NCBI GenBank assembly: GCA_900553155.1
Contig: USCM01000084.1
Span: 1-7,547 of the forward strand
Reading direction: 5' to 3'
DNA: 7,547 nucleotides
From: an uncultured Prevotella sp.
GTDB taxonomy: Bacteria; Bacteroidota; Bacteroidia; Bacteroidales; Bacteroidaceae
Below are positions 1 through 5,798 of this stretch, piece after piece. Position numbers and translations under genes: made by a program. The stretch's first letter is position 1. Every line of letters begins with the position of its first letter. The notes beneath the pieces were generated by a model. The model was not told where the DNA came from, ran no database searches, and saw only the letters and a program-made list of their open reading frames with translations.

Positions 1-690
1 GTTTGCAGCACGCGAACCATAGATGGCGCCTGCCGATGCGTCCTTAAGAATCTGGATAGTTTCAATATCGTTAGGAGAGAAGTCGCGGATGGTGGTACCC
101 ATTGGCACACCGTCGACAACATAAAGAGGATATGTGCTACCGAACGAACTGATACCACGAATACGTACTTGTGGGTCGGCACCAGGCTGACCATCGGATG
201 TAATCTGTACACCGGCAACCTTACCCTCGAGCATTGTAGAGATGTTCGAGTTGGATACCTTCTTCATTTCCTCAGCATTAACAATAGCCACAGAGCCAGT
301 GAGGTCGGCCTTCTTCTGTGTACCATAACCTACTACAACTACCTGCTCAAGCATATTGTTGTCAGGGGTAAGCTCAATTTTTTCGATGATAGCGCGGCCG
401 CGGACAGCAACCTCGCTGGTCTTGTAGCCAAGATAGCTAACAAGCAGAGTGGCATTGGCATCTACGTCCAGTACAAACTTGCCGTCCATATCGGTAACGG
501 TACCGGCCTTAGAATTCTTTGCCTTGACTGATGCACCCATAAGCGGAGCACCGGTCTCGTCAACAACCTGACCCTGCACCTTAATGGTTGGGGCTTGTGC
601 TACAGCAGCATTGGCCTGGACTGGGGCAACAACGGTTGCACCGCCCATAGCACCGAGGCATAGCATCACTGAGAATAAATTCTTCCTCAT
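1..690 (-). CDS. SusC/RagA-family TonB-dependent outer-membrane transporter, N-terminal 230 residues (3' end beyond the window)
   Basis: The frame is open from the ATG at 688-690 to the left edge. The product has a signal peptide (about residues 1-28, MRKN then a hydrophobic stretch, possible cleavage after Ala-Asn-Ala). A carboxypeptidase-regulatory-like beta-sandwich follows (about 37-112: VQGQVVDETGAPLMGASV, then GTVTDMDGKF and SYLGYK). Next come the SusC signature VVVVGYGTQKK at 117-127 and the start of the TonB plug (about 128 onward, with VRIRGISSFG, LYVVDGVPMG and ILKDASAGAIYGSRAAN). Full members run to about 1000 residues, so only a quarter is visible. The family imports oligosaccharides across the outer membrane with a SusD lipoprotein and TonB energy. 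A susD gene would be expected just beyond the left edge, but this is not seen. There is no Shine-Dalgarno sequence, only an A-rich leader, as usual in Bacteroidetes. The substrate cannot be read from this part. Confidence 0.95.
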   Translation of the reverse strand, partial: MRKNLFSVMLCLGAMGGATVVAPVQANAAVAQAPTIKVQGQVVDETGAPLMGASVKAKNSKAGTVTDMDGKFVLDVDANATLLVSYLGYKTSEVAVRGRAIIEKIELTPDNNMLEQVVVVGYGTQKKADLTGSVAIVNAEEMKKVSNSNISTMLEGKVAGVQITSDGQPGADPQVRIRGISSFGSTYPLYVVDGVPMGTTIRDFSPNDIETIQILKDASAGAIYGSRAAN

Positions 691-762
691 TGTTCTTGAA
701 TTTAGGTTTTGATATTATTAGATGTATTATTATCGTCCATATTGCAACGAGATAGCGAGAGA

Positions 763-807
763 GATGTTTTTGAAAGTGGAGACTTTATGGCTCCACTTTC
801 AAACATC
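763..807 (-). promoter_or_regulatory. Imperfect 17-bp inverted repeat (hairpin) in the susC leader
   Basis: The arm at 763-781 is complementary to the arm at 791-807. The ten bases 772-781 (GAAAGTGGAG) pair perfectly with 791-800, then TTT 769-771 with AAA 801-803. After a two-T bulge (767-768), GATG 763-766 pairs with CATC 804-807. The loop is nine bases (782-790). It lies 73 bp upstream of the susC start codon, downstream of the candidate promoter, so it would be in the untranslated leader. No T-run follows on either strand, so it is not a standard intrinsic terminator. Its role is unknown: it could stabilise the mRNA, act on translation, or be a protein or small-RNA site. Confidence 0.6.
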
Positions 808-924
808 CGAAGCTTTTCTCATTGCTAATTCTTTCTCATGACAGTTATCGGTATAAGGTAAATTATGATATGATTGCTTAACATGTGTAATGCAAACTAC
901 GTTGCCTATGCAACTTTTCGGTGG

Positions 925-932
925 CAAATTTA
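925..932 (-). promoter_or_regulatory. Candidate -7 box of the susC promoter
   Basis: On the minus strand this reads TAAATTTG, a full match to the Bacteroidetes sigma-ABfr -7 consensus TAnnTTTG. No TTTG-like -33 element is present 19-22 bp upstream. Instead that spot (about 952-955) is the edge of the GTGGATAAATA repeat at 954-964. A missing -33 element with a repeat in its place is what an activator-dependent promoter would look like. It implies a start site near 918-921 and a leader of roughly 230 nt. The match is an eight-base motif in AT-rich DNA, so chance is possible. Confidence 0.45.
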
Positions 933-952
933 CACTTATTCGTGTTTCATAG

Positions 953-1100
953 GGTGGATAAATAAAATAAAAAAGGTGGACAAATAGCGCAAATAGGCTG
1001 TTTATACCATATTTACGTATTTGTCCACTTGCTGTGTACCCACACAGAGGAAATGATGTATGTCAACCACGTGGACAGATTTGTCGTAGGTGGATGAACT
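953..1100. promoter_or_regulatory. Cluster of GTGGA(C/T)AAATA repeats, candidate operator for the adjacent AraC-type regulator
   Basis: On the plus strand GTGGATAAATA lies at 954-964 and GTGGACAAATA at 976-986, exactly 22 bp apart and so on the same helical face. The same 11-mer occurs perfectly inverted at 1018-1028 (TATTTGTCCAC). Weaker copies are GTGGACAGATT at 1071-1081 and GTGGATGAACT at 1090-1100. AraC-family proteins typically bind two directly repeated half-sites about two helical turns apart. The 954/976 pair ends where the -33 element of the candidate susC promoter should be, which suits activation by contact with RNA polymerase. The repeats are seen directly; the link to the regulator encoded at 1116-4076 is inference. 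Confidence 0.55.
1032..1047. repeat. 16-bp palindrome CTGTGT-ACCC-ACACAG
   Basis: Six bases pair perfectly around a four-base loop, 69 bp after the regulator's stop codon. On the minus strand it is not followed by a T-run, so a terminator role is weakly supported. It sits inside the operator-like repeat cluster, between the inverted copy at 1018-1028 and the weaker copies at 1071-1100, and could equally be a protein-binding site. Confidence 0.35.
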
Positions 1101-1115
1101 ATTTTTTATATTATC

Positions 1116-4076
1116 CTACTCATCTCTATAAGCCGACGGAGCCACTCCGTACTGCTTTGTAAAGCAGCGTGTGAAGTATTTTGGGTCGTTAAAGCCCACT
1201 CGATAGGCTATTTCGGTGATGTTGCGGTTGGCTACATTCTCCTTAAGCATACGCTTGGCTATATCAAGACGGTAGTTGCGAAGGTATTGCGAAGGGGGGA
1301 GTCCGGTTTCGGCATTTAGCCTTTTACTAAGCAAAGTGCGGCTCATACCCATAAGGTCGGCAAGCTCTTGCACACCAAACTTGGAGCTGCTGTAGTTGGC
1401 CTCCATTATCTCTATAATGCGCTCCATAAACGGACGCTCGTTGGCCTCAACCTCCTTGCGGTCGGCCTCAATGGTCTTTTGCTGGCTTTCCTTATATCGG
1501 CGCTGGTTCTCAAGAATCGACTTGATGCGTGTCTGCAACTCGCCCGGCTCCTCGCTCTGCATAAGGGCTTCCTCGATGGGCTGGTACAGCGACTTGACCT
1601 CAAGCTCGCGCATCTTCTCCATGCGTCGCAGGAAGATGTAGCGCGTAACCGTAACGCCACATATTATTATAATAAGCACAAACCACCAACTCTTGTAGAA
1701 GTATGGTGTAACGCTTACGGCTATGGATATAGTCTGCTCGTTGTCGGTGCCTATGTACGGCGAGTACTTGACGTAGAACTCGTAGTCGCCTGCCGGCAAA
1801 GCCGAATAGCGCACGCTGTGCTGACCCGGCTGCAGCTTTATCCAATCATCCTCGTAGCCCTTCATGCGGTAGCTGTACACACCTTGGGTCTCGCCGGCAT
1901 AGTTGAGGGCAGAGAAGCTTATGGTAAAGGAGCGGTCGCTCTCGTGCAACTTTATCTTGCGGGCTGTCGTTATGTTGCGACTTAGGTAGCTGCTGCCGGC
2001 AAACACCGGTTGGTTGTTGACGCTAAAGTCGGTGAAACGCAGGTTGCACGTCTGATTGTTGGTATTGTCTATGCCCGCAACAGCCATCATGCCACGCTCG
2101 GTGCCGAGGTAGATGGTGCCCTTGCGGTCGCGCACGGCACCGTTGTAATAGAACTGCGAGCACAGCAGTCCGTCGTTCTTGGTGTAGTTGTTAAACTGGC
2201 GTGTGTGCGGATTGTATACCGACAAACCATATCCGGTGGAAAGCCAGAGGCGCCCCTTGAGGTCCTCAACAATGCCCGTAACGGTGTTGTTGGCAAGTCC
2301 GTCGCTTGTGGTAAAGGTCTCCACGCTGGTCTTTCCGTCCTTGTCGCGCGCCACGCAGTACATGCCATAGCCGTTGCTACCCATCCACACCTTGCCGTCG
2401 CGAGTCTGGCAGAAGCTTATAATCTTGTCGAAGATGCGGCTGTTGGGCTTGTCGAGCTTGTAGGCGTTGTGGTAAGCCTTGAAGAAGCGCTTGCCCTTGC
2501 CGCGCGACTTAAGCTCTACCGTAACCATACCGCGTATGCAGCCCACCATCAGCTGGCCGTCCTTTGTAACCAGGCTGCCTATACAGCCCTTGATGTTGCG
2601 GCAGTCGGGGAAGGGATCCTCAAGCTTTCGGGTGTTGAGATTGTAGAAGAAGAGGCCCTCGTTGGCACCTATCCACATGCCGTGGTTGATGCCGTCGTAT
2701 GCCAAGGCACCTATGAAGGTGAGCATAAACTGATGGTCGGGATCAACATTAAGCCGCCAAATCTTGTCGGGATTGTTGGGGTTGACCACCGCCACACCGC
2801 CTCCCCACGTGCCAATCCAGATGTTGCCGTTGCCGTCTGGGGCAAGCGTCGACACCGAATTGTGGGGCAAGTCGGAGTTGTCCGTACGATAATGGGTAAA
2901 GGCCTTGCTGCCGGGACGCATCACATTGAGACCGCCCTCAACCACACCCACCCATACCGAGCCGTCGGGGGCGGCATACATGGCATTTACGGCGTTGCGT
3001 GCAAGCGACGTCGGGTCGTCGGGATTGTTGGTATAATATGTTATCTGCAAGTGGCGCGGCACGAGCTTGACGACACCTCCCATCTCGGTACCTATCCATG
3101 TGCGGCCGTCCTTCACCAACAAGCAGTTGACGAAGTTGCTGCTAAGAGGATTCGTCTGGCTCATACTGTTAAGGTGTTCCACGGCTCCGGTGCGGTCGTC
3201 GATGATGTCGACACCGCAGAGCGTGCCTACAAGCAGCCGGTTCTCGGGCGAAATGGCAAGACTGGTAGTGACGTTATGTTGTAGTGTATGGCGTTCGTCG
3301 TTGGTGTGAAACTGTCTGCCGTCACTGCAAAACAGTCCGTCGTTGGTGGCAAGCCATATCTTGTTGTTATACTTTATGATGCTCGCCGCATAGCGGTTGG
3401 CCAAGGGCGCAAACATCGCCGTCACGTCGTCTTGCACCAGCCTGCCCTCTCTTACACAGATATCGCTAACCCGTCCGTTGTTGCACACCATCACCGAGCC
3501 GCGTCCGTAGACATCGCACATGCCAAATTCGGGTGCCGCCGTGGGACAGGGCGTGGTGAGTATCGACTCTACCTTGCCGTCCTGGTCGAAGGCAATGCGC
3601 ACTATCTCTAACGTTGTGGCTATCCATATACAGCCCTTCGAGTCGCAGTAGGTACGCAGGCTCACCCCGTCGAGCACCTGGTGCAGCCGCTCAGCCACCT
3701 TAGAGTTGACGCAAGGCGGCGTTACGGGGCGCATCGTCTCGAGATCGAGCACCTGCGGTCCCTCCTCAAAGGCTATCCACAGGCGGCGAAAGCGGTCCTC
3801 GCTTACGTTGCGGCAACTGTTGCTTCGCAGCGCGATGGGGGTGGAGGTATAGCCGAAGCTCGCCACCTTGTAGCCGTCGTAGCGCACCAGTCCGCCTCCG
3901 TGCGTGCTTATCCAGATAAAGCCGTAGGAGTCCTGGAAGATGTCGTCGGCAAAGTTGTTGGGCATGCCGGTAGCCATATTGAGGTAGCTAACGTTGTACT
4001 TGTTGGGCATAAGGCTTTGGGCACAACAGCCCACCCATGCAACGAGCGCCACCAATAGGGATATAAGATGTTTCAT
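1116..4076 (-). CDS. HTCS-like membrane regulator without kinase: periplasmic two-propeller sensor fused to an AraC-type DNA-binding domain
   Basis: A probable signal peptide (residues 1-19) is followed by about fourteen propeller (Reg_prop) repeats over about 40-670. Typical blades read IWISTHGGGLVRYDG (54-68), TWIGTEMGGVVKL (326-338), IWIGTWGGGVAVVN (419-432) and LWLSTGYGLSVYN (610-622). A Y_Y_Y domain lies at about 705-790 (YSYRMKGYEDDW; PAGDYEFYVKYS) and one transmembrane helix at about 794-815 (WWFVLIIIICGVTV). A charged, helical, probably coiled-coil linker (816-880) leads to an AraC-type double helix-turn-helix (about 885-983; VQELADLMGMSRTLLSKRL, then ITEIAYRVGFNDPKYFTRCF). Classical HTCS proteins are about 1300-1400 residues with HisKA, HATPase and receiver domains between membrane and DNA-binding parts; none is present, and the frame is intact. 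It probably senses a glycan fragment in the periplasm and activates the downstream susC while membrane-anchored. The start is set by the signal peptide. Confidence 0.93.
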   Translation of the reverse strand: MKHLISLLVALVAWVGCCAQSLMPNKYNVSYLNMATGMPNNFADDIFQDSYGFIWISTHGGGLVRYDGYKVASFGYTSTPIALRSNSCRNVSEDRFRRLWIAFEEGPQVLDLETMRPVTPPCVNSKVAERLHQVLDGVSLRTYCDSKGCIWIATTLEIVRIAFDQDGKVESILTTPCPTAAPEFGMCDVYGRGSVMVCNNGRVSDICVREGRLVQDDVTAMFAPLANRYAASIIKYNNKIWLATNDGLFCSDGRQFHTNDERHTLQHNVTTSLAISPENRLLVGTLCGVDIIDDRTGAVEHLNSMSQTNPLSSNFVNCLLVKDGRTWIGTEMGGVVKLVPRHLQITYYTNNPDDPTSLARNAVNAMYAAPDGSVWVGVVEGGLNVMRPGSKAFTHYRTDNSDLPHNSVSTLAPDGNGNIWIGTWGGGVAVVNPNNPDKIWRLNVDPDHQFMLTFIGALAYDGINHGMWIGANEGLFFYNLNTRKLEDPFPDCRNIKGCIGSLVTKDGQLMVGCIRGMVTVELKSRGKGKRFFKAYHNAYKLDKPNSRIFDKIISFCQTRDGKVWMGSNGYGMYCVARDKDGKTSVETFTTSDGLANNTVTGIVEDLKGRLWLSTGYGLSVYNPHTRQFNNYTKNDGLLCSQFYYNGAVRDRKGTIYLGTERGMMAVAGIDNTNNQTCNLRFTDFSVNNQPVFAGSSYLSRNITTARKIKLHESDRSFTISFSALNYAGETQGVYSYRMKGYEDDWIKLQPGQHSVRYSALPAGDYEFYVKYSPYIGTDNEQTISIAVSVTPYFYKSWWFVLIIIICGVTVTRYIFLRRMEKMRELEVKSLYQPIEEALMQSEEPGELQTRIKSILENQRRYKESQQKTIEADRKEVEANERPFMERIIEIMEANYSSSKFGVQELADLMGMSRTLLSKRLNAETGLPPSQYLRNYRLDIAKRMLKENVANRNITEIAYRVGFNDPKYFTRCFTKQYGVAPSAYRDE

Positions 4077-4123
4077 TGTCAGTATTTCTGCTTATTTTAT
4101 AATGTAAGGCTAACATTCTGCTG

Positions 4124-4154
4124 CAAATATAACAAAAAAAATATTAATATCACA
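4124..4154 (-). promoter_or_regulatory. Candidate promoter of the regulator gene
   Basis: On the minus strand the -7 box TATATTTG (4131-4124) fully matches TAnnTTTG. TGTG at 4154-4151, 19 bp upstream, is a 3-of-4 match to the -33 element TTTG. This predicts a start site near 4117 and a leader of about 40 nt to the ATG at 4076. No Shine-Dalgarno sequence is visible. The match is by eye against the known Bacteroidetes consensus. Confidence 0.45.
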
Positions 4155-4231
4155 CCTCGTGCCAACCGAATAGCCATAGCCATCAGGTTATTTGTTAAAT
4201 TCGCCAAAAACAGCCACTTTTTTCATCTTAG

Positions 4232-4265
4232 TGTGCCGTATATATATAAAAAATGTGTAATTTTG
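4232..4265 (+). promoter_or_regulatory. Candidate promoter of tig
   Basis: TAATTTTG at 4258-4265 fully matches the Bacteroidetes -7 consensus TAnnTTTG. A TGTG at 4232-4235, 22 bp upstream, is a 3-of-4 match to the -33 element. The intervening DNA is a TA-rich run (4239-4253). The start site would be near 4270, leaving an AT-rich leader of about 65 nt without a Shine-Dalgarno sequence; the bases just before the ATG are A-rich. Confidence 0.5.
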
Positions 4266-4333
4266 CACAATCGTGCCAAAACTGCAACAATAAATAAAAA
4301 ACAATATATAAATTTCTACATTAAAACAAGAAA

Positions 4334-5698
4334 ATGAACATTTCATTTGAAAACTCAGACAAAGTGAATGGTCTGTTGACTATCACAGTAGAAGAAGCAG
4401 ACTTCAACGCTTCTGTCGAGAAGACTCTGAAGGACTACCGTAAGAAGGCCAACATTCCTGGATTCCGTCCAGGTCAGGCTCCAATGGGTTTGATTAAGCG
4501 CCAGTTTGGTGCTTCTGTACGCTACGACGCTGTAAACAAGTTCGTTGGCGAGCAGCTCTACAAGTACATCCAGGACAACAACATCCAGATGCTCGGCGAG
4601 CCTCTTCCTTCTGCAAAGCAGGAGACACCAGCCGACATCGAGAAGCCAGCTCCTTACACATTCGTATTCGACATCGCCGTTGCTCCAGAGATTAACGTTA
4701 CTCTTGACGGCCGCAACAAGATCGACTACTATACTATCAAGGCTGACGACAAGCTCATCAACGAGCAGATCGAGATGTACCAGAGCCGTGCAGGCAAGTA
4801 CGAGAAGGGCGAGGAGTACAACCCAGAGCTTAACGATATGCTCAAGGGCGACCTCCGAGAGCTCGACGCCGAGGGTAACACCAAGGAAGGCGGCATCACC
4901 GTTGAGGGTGCTGTGCTTATGCCTTCATACATCAAGGTTGACGAGCAGAAGAACCTCTTCAACAACGCTAAGCCAGGCGATATCATCACATTCAACCCAC
5001 GCAAGGCTTACCCAGAGGGCGAGGCTGAGCTTTCTGCTCTCCTTAAGGTTGACCGCGAGGTTGCCAAGGACATCGAGTCGAACTTCAGCTACCAGATTAC
5101 AGAGATCCAGCGCTTTGTTAAGGCTGAGCTCAACCAGGAACTCTTCGACCAGGTATTTGGCGAGGGTAATGTAAAGAGCGAGGACGAGTTCCGCGCCAAG
5201 ATTGCTGAGGGATTGCAGCCACAGCTTGAGGCTAACTCTGACTACAAGTTCATGCTCGACGTTCGCACATACTGCGAGAACAAGGTTGGCGAACTGACAT
5301 GGCCAGACGAACTGCTCAAGCGCATCATGCTCCTCAACAACAAGGACAAGGGTGAGGACTTCGTTGAGAAGAACTACGCCGAGAGCATCAAGCAGCTCGA
5401 GTGGCACCTCATCAAGGAGCAGCTTGTAAAGGCTAACGAAATTAAGATTGAGGACGCTGACGTTAAGGCTGCAGCTATGGAGATGGCTCGCATGCAGTTT
5501 GCCCAGTATGGTATGACTAACGTTCCTGACGAGTATGTTGAGAACTACGCTAACGAGCTTCTCAAGAAGCGTGAGGCTGTAGACAACTTCGTTGAGCGTG
5601 CTATCGACGTTAAGCTCGCTGCTGCTATCAAGAACACTGTAACCCTCAACAACAAGGAGGTTACTCTTGACGAGTTCAACGAGATGATGAAGGGCTAA
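4334..5698 (+). CDS. tig: Trigger factor, ribosome-associated chaperone
   Basis: At 454 residues it has the usual trigger-factor length. The N-terminal ribosome-binding domain (about 1-120) contains the signature NIPGFRPGQAP (40-50), whose GFRxGxxP loop docks beside the ribosomal exit tunnel at protein L23. A middle FKBP-like domain (about 155-260) is recognisable by position but very divergent. The helical C-terminal domain (about 260-454) forms the chaperone cradle and closes with VTLDEFNEMMKG. The protein shields nascent cytosolic chains. Codon use is strongly biased (AAC, AAG, GAG, GCT, CTC dominate), unlike the regulator upstream, which fits high expression. The ATG at 4334 matches the family start (MNISFEN). 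The gene is transcribed alone: divergent from the regulator and followed 42 bp after its stop by a terminator. Confidence 0.97.
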   Translation: MNISFENSDKVNGLLTITVEEADFNASVEKTLKDYRKKANIPGFRPGQAPMGLIKRQFGASVRYDAVNKFVGEQLYKYIQDNNIQMLGEPLPSAKQETPADIEKPAPYTFVFDIAVAPEINVTLDGRNKIDYYTIKADDKLINEQIEMYQSRAGKYEKGEEYNPELNDMLKGDLRELDAEGNTKEGGITVEGAVLMPSYIKVDEQKNLFNNAKPGDIITFNPRKAYPEGEAELSALLKVDREVAKDIESNFSYQITEIQRFVKAELNQELFDQVFGEGNVKSEDEFRAKIAEGLQPQLEANSDYKFMLDVRTYCENKVGELTWPDELLKRIMLLNNKDKGEDFVEKNYAESIKQLEWHLIKEQLVKANEIKIEDADVKAAAMEMARMQFAQYGMTNVPDEYVENYANELLKKREAVDNFVERAIDVKLAAAIKNTVTLNNKEVTLDEFNEMMKG

Positions 5699-5740
5699 TA
5701 GCCAATCAGCAACGATTAAGATTATATCTTAAACAATAAA

Positions 5741-5785
5741 GACCGCAAGGATGTAGACAATACATCCTTGCGGTTCTTTTTGTTT
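5741..5785. terminator. Bidirectional intrinsic terminator between convergent tig and argF'
   Basis: ACCGCAAGGATGTA (5742-5755) and TACATCCTTGCGGT (5761-5774) form a perfect 14-bp stem around the five-base loop GACAA. A G-U pair can extend the base. On the plus strand a T-rich tail follows (TTCTTTTTGTTT, 5774-5785), ending tig. On the minus strand the tail reads CTTTATTGTTT, so it can also serve argF', whose stop codon is 24 bp away on that side. Confidence 0.93.
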
Positions 5786-5798
5786 ATGGGTAGGCAGG

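Larger units (their letters stand above)
691..1115. other. 425-bp regulatory intergenic region between the regulator and susC
   Basis: I find no convincing protein-coding gene here on either strand. The region is AT-rich. Reading on the minus strand from the regulator stop toward susC, it holds a cluster of GTGGA(C/T)AAATA-type repeats (about 1100-953), a small palindrome (1032-1047), a candidate -7 box (932-925), a 14-bp palindrome GTTGC-CTAT-GCAAC (901-914), and a long imperfect hairpin (763-807) in the predicted susC leader. The size and content fit an independently controlled susC promoter rather than simple read-through from the regulator gene. I see no strong intrinsic terminator for the regulator. 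Confidence 0.7.

Noticed and set aside
169..531. A 120-codon plus-strand frame opposite susC
   Set aside because: The minus strand encodes an unmistakable SusC N-terminus over the same bases; this is a shadow frame.
763..807. An invertible promoter or phase-variable switch
   Set aside because: The inverted arms are separated by only nine bases with no promoter between them, and no recombinase gene is nearby. A hairpin or binding site is simpler.
1032..1047. Intrinsic terminator of the regulator gene
   Set aside because: The stem is only 6 bp and no T-run follows on the minus strand, so it is recorded only as a palindrome.
2010..3284. A 424-codon open frame on the plus strand opposite the regulator gene, with further open frames at 1368-1985, 3288-3611 and 3681-4058
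   Set aside because: All lie in exact antisense register with the regulator's codons, where stops would require sense TTA, CTA or TCA codons, which that gene rarely uses. The translations look like no known protein, while the sense strand has clear domains.
4017..4076. Lipoprotein signal peptide for the regulator, because of the Cys-Cys pair at residues 17-18
   Set aside because: The residues before the first Cys (Ala-Trp-Val-Gly) do not make a good lipobox, and the family is normally anchored by its single transmembrane helix. A standard signal peptide cleaved near Cys-Cys-Ala is more likely.
4068..4337. An 89-codon plus-strand frame whose TGA overlaps the tig ATG in an ATGA arrangement, suggesting a coupled small gene
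   Set aside because: It starts inside the antisense of the regulator's signal peptide, spans both candidate promoters, and translates to low-complexity AT-driven sequence. The candidate tig start near 4270 would exclude most of it. The ATGA overlap is probably chance.
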